Shown piece by piece: positions 10,591 through 19,186 of a stretch of DNA of 64,000 nucleotides; the stretch's first letter is position 1, and each line of letters begins with the position of its first letter. Both the position numbers and the translations under genes were made by a program. The notes under the pieces were generated by a model, which ran no database searches, was not told the origin of the DNA, and saw only the letters and a program-made list of their open reading frames with translations. The stretch covers positions 62,001 through 126,000 of the forward strand of contig JALOAI010000003.1 of assembly GCA_023228945.1 (NCBI GenBank), given 5' to 3'. The DNA comes from Pigmentiphaga sp. (GTDB lineage: Bacteria; Pseudomonadota; Gammaproteobacteria; Burkholderiales; Burkholderiaceae_B).

Positions 10591-12291
10591 ATGAATCGCC
10601 CCTGGCTGAGCCAATACCCTCCCGACGTACCGGCCGAGATCCCGGCCGAGCGGCCGGCGTCGCTGGTCGATCTGATGGAGACGGCATTCGCGCGTTACGC
10701 CGACCGCCAGGCGTTTCATTTCCTGGGGGCGTCGCTAAGCTATGCCGACACCGACCGCCTGTCGAGGGACTTCGCCGCCTGGCTGCAGCACGAGGGCCTG
10801 TCGCAGGGCGCCCGGGTGGCGGTGATGATGCCCAACGTGCTGTCGTACATGGTGGTGGTGGCCGGCATTCTGCGGGCCGGCTATGTCGTGGTCAATACCA
10901 ATCCCCTGTATACGCCGCGCGAATTGCGCCATCAATTGGCCGATAGCGGTGCCGAGGCCATCGTCATCCTCGAGAATTTCGCCTCGGTCCTGGCCGAGGT
11001 ATTGCCGCAGACCTCGGTGCATCGGGTGGTGGTGGCCACCATGGGCGACCTCACCGGAACGCTCAAACGCGTCGTGGTCAACACGGTGGTGCGGCATGTC
11101 AAGAAGCTGGTGCCGCGTTACCAGTTGCGCCGGGCCCACAGCCTGACCGACGCTCTGCGCCAGGGGCGGAGCCTCAGCCTCACGCGTTGCGCGCCCACCG
11201 CCGACGATCTCGCCTTCCTGCAATACACCGGAGGCACCACCGGCCTGGCCAAGGGCGCCATGCTCACCCATGGCAACATTGTCGCCAACGTGACCCAGGC
11301 CGAGCTCTGGTTCGCACCCATCCTGGGCCGCGCCGGCGAGGGGCCGCAGTTGCGCATCGTGGCCGCGCTGCCGCTCTACCATATCTTTGCCCTGATGGCC
11401 TCGGGCATGTATGCGATGCACATGGGCATGTGCAATCTCCTGATTCCCAATCCGCGCGATCTCAAGGCGGTGCTCGCCGACCTGCACAAGTTTCCACCGC
11501 ATCTGCTGCCGGCGGTCAATACGCTGTTCAATGGCTTGCTCAACCATCCCGATTTCGCCAAGGTCGATTGGTCCAAACTGAAGCTGGCCCTGGGCGGCGG
11601 CATGGCGGTGCAGCGCGCCGTGGCCGAGCGCTGGCACGCGGCCACCGGCCTGCATCTCCTCGAGGCTTACGGGCTTTCCGAAACCTCGCCGGCTGTTACC
11701 ATCAACCCCGTTACGCTGGCCTCGTATAACGGCACGATCGGGGTGCCGATCCCGTCCACCGACGTCAAGCTCGTCGATCACGAAGGTCAGGCGGTTGCCG
11801 AGGGCGAGGCCGGCGAACTGGCCGTCAAAGGTCCGCAAGTGATGGCTGGCTACTGGAACATGCCTGATGAAACCGCCCAGGCCATGACGGCCGATGGCTA
11901 TTTCAAGACCGGCGATATCGCGCGTATCGACGAACAAGGCTATGTGCGCATCGTCGATCGCAAAAAAGACATGATCCTGGTCTCGGGCTTCAATGTGTAT
12001 CCGAACGAAGTCGAGGGCGAGGTGGCGCAACATCCCGGGGTGCTGGAGGTGGCGGCGATCGGCATTCCCGACGAACACTCCGGCGAGGCGGTCAAGCTAT
12101 ATGTCGTGCGCAAGGATCCCAACCTGACCGAAGACGAGCTGCGCGCTTTCTGCCGCGAGCGGCTCACGGGCTACAAGCGGCCACGGGTGATCGAGTTTCG
12201 CGATGAGCTGCCCAAGACCAACGTCGGCAAGATCCTGCGCCGCGCGCTGCGCGACGAGGCCTTGGCCAGCCAGCCGCCCGAAGGAGGCTGA
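10591..12291 (+). CDS. fadD: Long-chain fatty acid--CoA ligase
   Basis: This 566-residue member of the ANL adenylating superfamily activates fatty acids to acyl-CoA through an acyl-AMP, feeding beta-oxidation. The P-loop-like motif YTGGTTGLAKGAMLTH is present. So are the A5-type YGLSETSPAVTINP, the hinge region KTGDIARIDEQGYVRIVDRKKDMI, and the C-terminal catalytic lysine in LPKTNVGKILRR. The ATG at 10591 has AAAGGAG 7 nt upstream, so the 74-codon upstream extension of the frame is not used. The last residues (PPEGG) and stop codon are encoded by the first unit of a 77-bp palindromic array, so the repeat has altered the C-terminus. Confidence 0.93.
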   Translation: MNRPWLSQYPPDVPAEIPAERPASLVDLMETAFARYADRQAFHFLGASLSYADTDRLSRDFAAWLQHEGLSQGARVAVMMPNVLSYMVVVAGILRAGYVVVNTNPLYTPRELRHQLADSGAEAIVILENFASVLAEVLPQTSVHRVVVATMGDLTGTLKRVVVNTVVRHVKKLVPRYQLRRAHSLTDALRQGRSLSLTRCAPTADDLAFLQYTGGTTGLAKGAMLTHGNIVANVTQAELWFAPILGRAGEGPQLRIVAALPLYHIFALMASGMYAMHMGMCNLLIPNPRDLKAVLADLHKFPPHLLPAVNTLFNGLLNHPDFAKVDWSKLKLALGGGMAVQRAVAERWHAATGLHLLEAYGLSETSPAVTINPVTLASYNGTIGVPIPSTDVKLVDHEGQAVAEGEAGELAVKGPQVMAGYWNMPDETAQAMTADGYFKTGDIARIDEQGYVRIVDRKKDMILVSGFNVYPNEVEGEVAQHPGVLEVAAIGIPDEHSGEAVKLYVVRKDPNLTEDELRAFCRERLTGYKRPRVIEFRDELPKTNVGKILRRALRDEALASQPPEGG

Positions 12292-12494
12292 AGCCCCCAT
12301 GAAGGGCAGGGAACGCAGTGAGCGTGGGGGCGGTTTCAGCCTCCGCCCGGCCGCCCGAAGGAGGCTGAAGCTCCCTCGGGGGGCAGCGAACGTAGTGAGC
12401 GTGGGGGCGGTTTCAGCCTCCGCCCGGCCGCCCGAAGGAGGCTGAAGCCCCCTCGGGGGGCAGCGAACGTAGTGAGCGTGGGGGCAGTTTCACC
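12273..12494. repeat. Tandem array of a 77-bp palindromic repeat (about 2.9 units)
   Basis: Units begin at 12273, 12350 and 12427, an exact 77-bp period; the last ends at the stop of the convergent phosphatase gene. Each unit carries a 10-bp outer inverted repeat (GGAGGCTGAA paired with TTCAGCCTCC) enclosing a C-run/G-run hairpin and the motif GAACGTAGTGAGCGT. The array fills the whole gap between the convergent fadD and inositol monophosphatase genes and supplies the fadD stop codon. It may act as a bidirectional transcription terminator or REP-like element. No coding function is likely. Confidence 0.85.
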
Positions 12495-13349
12495 TCAAGG
12501 CAGCAGATGGGGCTGGATGCCTTTGCGCAGGGCCGCCACCGCGGGCGCCGAGCCGGCGATGATGTTGCCGGCCCGCGGCCAGTCGTCTCGTCCGCGCAAA
12601 TCGCACACATCCCCGCCGGCTTCGCGCACCAGCACCGTGCCCGCGGCGACGTCCCAGGGCGAGAGGCCCATCTCCCAGTAGCCATCGTAGCGGCCGCAGG
12701 CCACCCAGGCGAGGTCGAGCGCGGCGGAGCCAAAGCGCCGCACGCCGCGACTATTGCGCATGGCATGTTCGAGGGTGGGCAGGTACTCGCCGGCAAACGA
12801 GAAATCCTTGAACGGGAAGCCGGTGGCCAGCAGCGCATCGTCGAGGCTGGCGGTGCGGGCCACGCGGATGCGATGACCGTTGAGCCAGGCGCCGCCGCCT
12901 TGAACGGCGGTGAACAGCTCGGCACGGTTGGGGTCGTAGATCACGCCCACCAGCGGTGTTTCGGGCAAGGGCGCCTGGTGTGGCCCGAGTACCGTGCCGG
13001 CGCGAGCCACCAGTGCGATCGACACCGCATAATGCGGCACGGCATGCACGAAGTTGGTGGTGCCGTCGAGCGGGTCGATATACCAGTTGGCCTGGGCGTC
13101 GGGCTCGCCGCCGGACTCTTCGGCCACGATGCCGCATTGCGGGGTGCGTTCGCGCAAGATCTGCAGAATCGCGGCTTCGGCTTCGTGATCCGCCTGCGAG
13201 ACGAGATCATGCCGGGCTTTGGTATCCACGATCAGTTGGCTGCGGTCGTTGGCGTAGGCTTGCAAAATGCCGGCTGCCGTGTGGGCGGCGGTCACGGCGG
13301 CTTCGAGAGCGGTGGCAAGCGAAACGGGAAGCGCGTTCGGGTGCGGCAT
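12495..13349 (-). CDS. suhB: Inositol monophosphatase family protein (SuhB-like)
   Basis: This 284-residue Mg2+-dependent phosphatase is of the inositol-monophosphatase/SuhB type. The metal sites are present: EESGGE, the WYIDPLDGTTNFVH motif, and the later AALDLAWVACGRYDGYWE motif with WDVAAGTVLVREAGG. The family acts on inositol-1-phosphate and related sugar phosphates, and in E. coli SuhB also takes part in rRNA antitermination. Which role applies here cannot be told from sequence. The gene is convergent with fadD and divergent from mnmC. The stop codon lies directly at the edge of the 77-bp repeat array. Confidence 0.88.
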   Translation of the reverse strand: MPHPNALPVSLATALEAAVTAAHTAAGILQAYANDRSQLIVDTKARHDLVSQADHEAEAAILQILRERTPQCGIVAEESGGEPDAQANWYIDPLDGTTNFVHAVPHYAVSIALVARAGTVLGPHQAPLPETPLVGVIYDPNRAELFTAVQGGGAWLNGHRIRVARTASLDDALLATGFPFKDFSFAGEYLPTLEHAMRNSRGVRRFGSAALDLAWVACGRYDGYWEMGLSPWDVAAGTVLVREAGGDVCDLRGRDDWPRAGNIIAGSAPAVAALRKGIQPHLLP

Positions 13350-13471
13350 GATGACGGAGGCAGGATGGGGTTGGCGTGAAGGCAGTGTAGCCGAGCCGCC
13401 AGGGGCGATTCGTGGCCTCGGGCCCGAAAGTGGGGCCGGAGGGCGGGATCCCGGCGCGGCGAGGGCCTGCG

Positions 13472-15517
13472 ATGCGCTATCGTGCGCGCATGTCCGACAC
13501 CGATGACTCTTTGCCCGCCTACCAGCCGCTGCAGCCCGCCGATGCGCTGGCCGACGCCTCGGAGCTGCCGTTCAGCCCTCGTTATGGCGACGTCTATCAC
13601 GCCGCCGCGGGGGCGCTGGCGCAAGCGCAGCACGTGTTCCTCAAAGGCAATGGCCTGCCCGGGCGGTGGCGTGGCCGGCCCGCGTTTACCGTGTGTGAAA
13701 CGGGTTTCGGCCTGGGGCTCAACTTCCTGGCGCTGTGGGCGGCGTGGCGCGACGACCCGCAACGTAGCGCCCGCTTGCATATGGTGTCGTTCGAGGCCCA
13801 TCCCTTTACCGCCGACGCCTTGGCTCATTGGCACGGCCGCTTGCTGCCTGGCCCCTTGCAGGCGCTGGGCGCCGAATTGCGCGCCGCCTGGCCCCGGCCG
13901 CTGCCGGGCCTGCATCGTCTCGACTTGGCGGGCGGGGCCGTCACGCTCACCCTGGGCTTGGGCGATGCCCGTCTGCTGGCGCCCCAAGTCTTGGCGGCGG
14001 TCGACGCGTTTTTCCTGGATGGCTTCGCGCCGGCGCGCAATCCGGCGATGTGGTCGGCGGAACTGCTGGCGGATTTGGCCGCCTTGGCGCGTCCGGAAGC
14101 GACGGTCGCCACCTGGACCAGTGCGGGCGTGGTGCGCCGCGCATTGGCGGCCACGGGTTGCGAAGTCCGCAAGGTGGCGGGTTTTGCGGGCAAACGGGAA
14201 ATGACGGTGGGTCGCTGGCCCCGGGAGCACGCGGGCGGTGTGGCGCGCGCCATGGATGATCGAGTGCGGGCGCCGTCCCACGCGGTGGTCGTTGGCGGCG
14301 GCCTGGCGGGTAGCAGCGTGGCCAGCGCCCTGGCACGGCGGGGCTGGCAAGTGACGCAGGTGGCGCCGCCGGCCGGGGATGAGGGGCGGGGGCATTGGGC
14401 GGCGGCGCTCACTCCGGCGGCGGATGCGCGCGACACCGTGCGCGCCCGGCTGGTACGCGCCGGCGCGTTGAGGGCCACGGGGCTCTGGCGGCCGTGGACC
14501 GACCGGAATGATCCCGCGGCCTGTGTGCGCGACGTCGGCACGCTCCAGGTGGCTGGCCGCCGAGCCGCCCGCAGCGTCGAAGCGACGGAAGCGTGGCAGG
14601 CGGGCCTGCAGGCTCTGGATTGGCCTAGCGATTGGCTGCGCCGGGTCGATGCGCGAGAAGCCGCGGCCCTGGCCGGCCAACCGGTGGGTCGGCCGGCGGT
14701 GTTCTACGGCGGTGGACTTCAGGTGCGGCCGGTGCGCTTGTGCCGAGCCTGGCGGCAGGCCGCCGGCGTACGGGAGCTGGCGGCAACCGTAACGGGATGG
14801 CAGGCATTGCCGACCGGCGGCAGCCGATTGACGCTGGAGTTGCCGGAAGGGCGCCGTGTCAGCCTGCAGGCGGATCTGCTGGTTTTCGCGGCGGCGGGCG
14901 CTACGCCGGCGCTGCTGCGCGCGCGGCTGGCGCCGACCGCCGGCAGCGGCGCTAGCCCGGGAATGGCCCCGCTATCCGCGCGACGGGGGGACTCGCTCGC
15001 CGAGCCCGGGCGGCGGCTGCCGCCGTTGCATCACGTGGCCGGGCAGATCAGCGGCTTTGCCGCCACCGGACTGAAGGTCGGTGGCCCCCGATGCATCGTG
15101 GCGGGAGACGGCTACGTTTTGCCCGCCCTCGAGGGGTGGTGCGTCGTCGGCAGCACGTATGATCATGACGCTCGCTGGGGCGAGCCGGCGCCGGTGCGCG
15201 ATAGCGGCCACCAACTCAACCAGGCGGCGCTGCGCCGCTTGCTGCCGCTGGCCCAGCACCAGGAGGAACCGCCTGCGCCCGCCTGGGGCTGGGCCGGCTG
15301 GCGCGCGGTGGTATCCGATCGCCTGCCTACCATCGGCTGGCTGGGGCGCGATGTGGCGGTGGCCACGGCGTTTGGTTCGCGCGGCCTGGCCTGGGCCGGC
15401 CTGGCGGGCGATTTGCTGGCGGGTGATCTGGCGGCGGAGCCCGGCCTGATCGAACGCGAACTGCGAGATTGCCTGCTGCCCCAGCGCCCTCTTGCGGGGG
15501 AGTCGCCTCACGCTTGA
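13472..15517 (+). CDS. mnmC: Bifunctional tRNA mnm5s2U biosynthesis protein MnmC
   Basis: This enzyme completes the 5-methylaminomethyl modification of wobble uridine-34 in tRNA. The N-terminal half is the SAM-dependent methyltransferase MnmD (VCETGFGLGLNFLALW; the catalytic-region motif DAFFLDGFAPARNPAMW; TWTSAGVVRRAL). From about residue 270 follows the FAD-dependent oxidase MnmC1, with dinucleotide fold VVVGGGLAGSSVASALARRGW and late WRAVVSDRLPTIGW. At 681 residues it is normal full length. I chose the ATG at 13472, which has GAGGG 6 nt upstream; ATG 13490 (MSDTDDS) is possible. It is a single gene facing a divergent phosphatase gene. Confidence 0.93.
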   Translation: MRYRARMSDTDDSLPAYQPLQPADALADASELPFSPRYGDVYHAAAGALAQAQHVFLKGNGLPGRWRGRPAFTVCETGFGLGLNFLALWAAWRDDPQRSARLHMVSFEAHPFTADALAHWHGRLLPGPLQALGAELRAAWPRPLPGLHRLDLAGGAVTLTLGLGDARLLAPQVLAAVDAFFLDGFAPARNPAMWSAELLADLAALARPEATVATWTSAGVVRRALAATGCEVRKVAGFAGKREMTVGRWPREHAGGVARAMDDRVRAPSHAVVVGGGLAGSSVASALARRGWQVTQVAPPAGDEGRGHWAAALTPAADARDTVRARLVRAGALRATGLWRPWTDRNDPAACVRDVGTLQVAGRRAARSVEATEAWQAGLQALDWPSDWLRRVDAREAAALAGQPVGRPAVFYGGGLQVRPVRLCRAWRQAAGVRELAATVTGWQALPTGGSRLTLELPEGRRVSLQADLLVFAAAGATPALLRARLAPTAGSGASPGMAPLSARRGDSLAEPGRRLPPLHHVAGQISGFAATGLKVGGPRCIVAGDGYVLPALEGWCVVGSTYDHDARWGEPAPVRDSGHQLNQAALRRLLPLAQHQEEPPAPAWGWAGWRAVVSDRLPTIGWLGRDVAVATAFGSRGLAWAGLAGDLLAGDLAAEPGLIERELRDCLLPQRPLAGESPHA

Positions 15518-15620
15518 GGGCAAGCCCGACATCCGGGCTCATCCCCATCCACAAGCGGGCTTAAACGCGTTATAAAGGCAAAAAGTCGCCACTCCGTGGC
15601 CAAAAAACCTGTCCGTCGGG

Positions 15621-15643
15621 CCCATCCGCCAGTGCCGGATGGG
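15621..15643. other. Perfect 8-bp inverted repeat upstream of the GH31-like operon
   Basis: CCCATCCG and CGGATGGG are separated by a 7-nt loop, in the 214-bp gap between mnmC and the GH31-like gene. It could be an mnmC terminator (a short T-run follows about 12 nt later at 15657-15660) or a protein-binding site for the downstream operon. The rest of the gap is ordinary, with an AT-rich stretch near 15675-15700 that could hold the operon promoter. Confidence 0.45.
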
Positions 15644-15731
15644 TGGTTTGCGCCCCTTTTACCGGCGCTACAGTTTATTTCACCCGATAAATCCGTCAGA
15701 ATAGCGCTTTTGGCAGCAAACTGGCGGCACA

Positions 15732-17927
15732 ATGCGCGACTCGACGACCATACTGCGATCCCGGTATCGCGATCTGGGGCGTTTGACCCAGCACGAAGTC
15801 AATTCCTCCACGTTTCAATTCGCCACCGCTGCCGGGTGGCCACTGATCGTCGAGGCGTGTGCCCCGGGGGTATTCCGCTGCACCATCGCACCGCCCGAGG
15901 CCGGTGGCGCCGATGCGATCGATCAGGCGGCGGCCCTGCTGGCGCGCGACGAAGCCGTGAGCGAAGCCGAGCTCGCGGCGCAAGATGGCGGCTGGCTGCT
16001 CACCCAGGGCGAAGTGGTGCTCCAGATCGAAACCGAGCCCCTGCGCCTGACCTTGATCCGCGATCAGCAAACGGTACTGCGCCTGGGCTCCGAGGATCAG
16101 CCCGCCATCGCCGCGGCCGAGGCCGCAGGCGGCGACGACGGGCGCTGGTGCCTCAGCCTCCAGCTCGATGGCGCCGCGCTGCATGGCCTGGGCGAGTCCA
16201 CCGTGTCCCAGGATCGCCGTGGCAGCGTGCTGGTGTCCGACGATCCCTCCCACCGCGTACTGCCGCTGGCCTGGAGCCCGCAGGGCTGGGGCGTGCATGT
16301 CAACACGCTGCATCGCGTGGTGCACGATGCCGCTGCCACCGACGACGATACCTACCTCATCGAAGTGGCTGGCCCGAGGCTCGACGTCTTCCTGTACGCG
16401 GGTGAGCCCGCCGACATTTTCAACCAGTACTCGCAGATCGTCGGGCGCGCGGGCCAGCCTCCGCTCTGGAGCCTGGGGCTGTGGCTGCGCCAGCCGCCCG
16501 AGGCCACTCCTGCCGAAGCGCTGGCCGTGGCCCAGCGCTTGCGCGAGCAGGGCGTGGGCATCGAGGTTCTGGGCATCGATCCGCCGTCCGCGCTCGAAGT
16601 CCGGGCCAAGCAGGCTTCCGAATGGGACGCCACGCGGTTCCCCGACAGCAAGGCTTGGCTCCAGGCCTGCCAGGCCGCCGAGGTCAGGGTCTGCCTGCCG
16701 GTGTACCCCGGCGTGCCCTACGATAGTCCCGCCATGCTCGACCTCGAAGATCGCGGTTGGCTGCTCACCGGCGACGACGGCCTGGCGCGTTCGATCGATA
16801 CCGACGCCGTCGCCACCGGCGCCTCGGCCGTGCTCGACCTCACCCACCGCGACGTCTACAACAGCTGGTGCGAGCGCAATCGCCAGGTTTTCGACGAAGG
16901 CGTCGACGCCATGGCCAGTCTGCTGCCATCCCATTTGCCTGACGACATCGAGGCCCGCAATCGGGCTTCGGGGGTGCGGCTGCGCCAGTTGTACCCCTTG
17001 CTGGCCACGCGCAATCTGTTCGATGCCGCCGCCTGGCACAAAGTGCCGCCCGAAGGTCTGGTGTGGCATCGTGATCTGTCGCCCGTGGCGCATCGCTTCC
17101 CGCTCATGGCCGGGCCGGCCGTGCCCAATACCTGGGAAGGGTTGGAGGCCTCGCTTACCGCCGCCCTCACGGCGGGCGCGAGCGGCCTGGCGATGCAGTC
17201 GCACGAGATCGGCTCGCAAGAGTTCCCGGTCGATGAGCTGACGCCCGAGCTCTACCTGCGCTGGCTCACGGTCGGCGTGTTCAGCGCCCACCTGCGCCTC
17301 CAGGGCCTGCCGGCCCTGCTGCCGGACGCTTTCGACGACGATACCCGCGCCCGGATCGATACCTGGCTGCAGTGGCGATATCGCCTGGTGCCCTATGTGC
17401 TGGGCGCCATCGAAGACGCCGCGCGCACCGGGCTGCCGGTGCAGCGCAGCATGGCCCTGGCCTTTCCCGAGGATCCCGAGGCGTACGAGTACACCAACCA
17501 GTATCTTCTGGGGCCGGCCTTGCTGGTGGCGCCGTTGCTCGAGTCGGGCGACGAAACCGTGGTCTACTTCCCCGAGGGCGAAGCCTGGTGGGACCTGGCC
17601 ACCGGCTGGCGCTACGAGGGCGGCACGGCCTGGATCTTCCCCTGCCCGCATGGAGAGGTGCCGGTGTTCGGCCGCGAAGGCCACATGCTCTGCCTGGGCA
17701 CGGGTGGCCGCACCACGGCCGATTTCAATTCGGCCCGGCTCCTCGAAGAAGTCTGGCTATTCGGTATGCCGCAGTTCAGCCCCACGGTGATGCGCAACAA
17801 GATCCGCGTGATGCAGATGCAGGGTTCGAGCTATATCAAGGGCCTCGAAGGCCTGCGCATCCTGCCGTCCGAAGGGCTGGAAGTCAAACGCCGCGGCGCG
17901 GAAGTCCGTATCTCGCGGGCCCGGTGA
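15732..17927 (+). CDS. GH31-family-like protein lacking both catalytic aspartates
   Basis: This 731-residue protein aligns along its length with family 31 alpha-glycosidases: the galactose-mutarotase-like N-domain, PPLWSLGLWLRQP, the LDLTHRDVYNSWC barrel strand, the AGASGLAMQSHEIG strand, and the FSAHLRLQG and LGPALLVAPLLESG motifs. Compared with E. coli YicI, the nucleophile motif (KTDFGE) reads ASLLPS, putting Leu397 at the nucleophile position. The acid/base segment (WGGD) reads AGPA, with Ala463 at the acid. I infer a non-hydrolytic carbohydrate-binding or regulatory protein, or very altered chemistry. There is no signal peptide. It is the first gene of a probable operon with Rmd-like and Gmd enzymes, so it may act in rhamnose or polysaccharide metabolism. 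Confidence 0.85.
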   Translation: MRDSTTILRSRYRDLGRLTQHEVNSSTFQFATAAGWPLIVEACAPGVFRCTIAPPEAGGADAIDQAAALLARDEAVSEAELAAQDGGWLLTQGEVVLQIETEPLRLTLIRDQQTVLRLGSEDQPAIAAAEAAGGDDGRWCLSLQLDGAALHGLGESTVSQDRRGSVLVSDDPSHRVLPLAWSPQGWGVHVNTLHRVVHDAAATDDDTYLIEVAGPRLDVFLYAGEPADIFNQYSQIVGRAGQPPLWSLGLWLRQPPEATPAEALAVAQRLREQGVGIEVLGIDPPSALEVRAKQASEWDATRFPDSKAWLQACQAAEVRVCLPVYPGVPYDSPAMLDLEDRGWLLTGDDGLARSIDTDAVATGASAVLDLTHRDVYNSWCERNRQVFDEGVDAMASLLPSHLPDDIEARNRASGVRLRQLYPLLATRNLFDAAAWHKVPPEGLVWHRDLSPVAHRFPLMAGPAVPNTWEGLEASLTAALTAGASGLAMQSHEIGSQEFPVDELTPELYLRWLTVGVFSAHLRLQGLPALLPDAFDDDTRARIDTWLQWRYRLVPYVLGAIEDAARTGLPVQRSMALAFPEDPEAYEYTNQYLLGPALLVAPLLESGDETVVYFPEGEAWWDLATGWRYEGGTAWIFPCPHGEVPVFGREGHMLCLGTGGRTTADFNSARLLEEVWLFGMPQFSPTVMRNKIRVMQMQGSSYIKGLEGLRILPSEGLEVKRRGAEVRISRAR

Positions 17928-17929
17928 TG

Positions 17930-18229
17930 AGCGCGCCGGGCCGCCCCAAGCGCGAATCCTCCCTCGGGGAGGCAGTCGCGCAGCGACCGGAGGGCCGTCC
18001 ATTCGACGCGCCGGGCCGTCCCAAGCGCGAATCCTCCCTCGGGGAGGGAGTCGCGCAGCGACCGGAGGGCCGTCCATTCGACGCGCCGGGCCGCCCCAAG
18101 CGCGAATCCTCCCTCGGGGAGGGAGTCGCGCAGCGACCGGAGGGCCGTGCATTCGACGCGTCGGGCCGCCCCAAGCGCGAATCCTCCCTCGGGGAGGCAG
18201 TCGCGCAGCGACCGGAGGACGACCCCGTG
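17930..18229 (+). repeat. Four tandem copies of a 75-bp palindromic, translatable element
   Basis: An anchor motif recurs at 17951, 18026, 18101 and 18176, an exact 75-bp (25-codon) period. Each unit contains two small hairpins: CCTCCC-TCG-GGGAGG, and GTCGC-GCA-GCGAC. Read in the downstream gene's frame each unit encodes a form of GRPKRESSLGE(A/G)VAQRPEG. Differences among units are a few substitutions. The last unit ends with GGAGG at 18214-18218, followed after 8 nt by a GTG at 18227. A further single copy lies at 21755-21816. Confidence 0.9.
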
Positions 18230-19186
18230 AACTCGGGCGTCGTGGGACGAGCCGCCGGCGAGCGCCGACGCCTGTTGGTGACCGGCGCCAGCGGTTTCGT
18301 TGGCCAAGCCTTGCGTCGGCGCTGGCCGGGTTCGCCGTGGGAGCGCGACTACGAATGGGTGGAGCCCGGGTTGCCGCTCGACCTGCGCGTTCCGGAGCAG
18401 GTCGACTCCCTGGTGGCCGCCGCTCGACCCGATGCCGTACTGCATCTCGCCGCGCAGAGCTTCGTCCCGGCCTCGTTCGCCGATCCCGCCGGTACGCTGG
18501 CGGTCAATCTCAACGGCACTTTGCACCTCTTGCAGGCGTTGGCGCGCCACCGTTTTGCCGGCCGGCTGCTGTACGTGAGCAGCGCCGATATCTATGGCGC
18601 CGCCGGGGCTGACGAACTGCCCCTGGCGGAAGCCAGGGCTCCGGCGCCACGCAATCCTTATGCGGTGAGCAAGGCGGCCGCCGAGATGCTGTGCCGGCAA
18701 TGGCATTTTTCCGAGGGTCTCGACGTCGTCGTGGCCCGCCCCTTCAATCACGTGGGCGTGGGGCAGGCGCCCCGTTTCGTGCTGTCGGGATTTGCCCGCC
18801 AGATCGCCCGCATTCGCCTCGGCCTGGAGCCGCCACGGCTGATCACGGGCAGCCTCGACGTCAGCCGCGATTTCAGTTCCGTGGATTCGGTGCTGGAGGC
18901 TTATGCGGCCCTGTTCCATAAAGGGGTGCCGGGGCAGACCTACAATGTCTGCTCGGGCCGCGAGCAATACCTGGGCGATCTGCTCGGCCGCATGCTCGAA
19001 CTGGCGCAAGTCGAGGCCGCGCAGACCCTTGATCCCGCCCTCGTGCGTCCCAGCGAACAACGCCGGGTGTGCGGCGACGCGTCGCGGCTGCGGCAGGATA
19101 CCGGCTGGCAGCCCGAGCCTTCGCTTGATCCTACGATCCAGGCCATGCTGGACTGGTGGTACAACACAGAAAGGTCTTCTTCATGA
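18227..19186 (+). CDS. GDP-4-keto-6-deoxy-D-mannose reductase-like SDR epimerase (Rmd-like)
   Basis: This extended short-chain dehydrogenase has an N-terminal NAD(P) fold LLVTGASGFVGQAL, the LHLAAQSFVPAS strand, the YVSSADIYG serine segment and the catalytic YAVSK pair. With Gmd next to it, the best role is reduction of GDP-4-keto-6-deoxy-D-mannose to GDP-D-rhamnose, though another NDP-sugar reductase or epimerase is possible. Two starts compete. GTG 18227 (319 residues, normal family length) has GGAGG 8 nt upstream, donated by the repeat. ATG 17927 overlaps the GH31 stop (ATGA) but has no Shine-Dalgarno; it would add 100 residues encoded by the four 25-codon repeats. I prefer GTG. The stop overlaps gmd by 4 nt. 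Confidence 0.82.
   Translation: MNSGVVGRAAGERRRLLVTGASGFVGQALRRRWPGSPWERDYEWVEPGLPLDLRVPEQVDSLVAAARPDAVLHLAAQSFVPASFADPAGTLAVNLNGTLHLLQALARHRFAGRLLYVSSADIYGAAGADELPLAEARAPAPRNPYAVSKAAAEMLCRQWHFSEGLDVVVARPFNHVGVGQAPRFVLSGFARQIARIRLGLEPPRLITGSLDVSRDFSSVDSVLEAYAALFHKGVPGQTYNVCSGREQYLGDLLGRMLELAQVEAAQTLDPALVRPSEQRRVCGDASRLRQDTGWQPEPSLDPTIQAMLDWWYNTERSSS

Noticed and set aside
12273..18229. CRISPR array interpretation of the 77-bp and 75-bp tandem repeats
   Set aside because: Units are contiguous with no variable spacers and are internally palindromic; no cas genes nearby.
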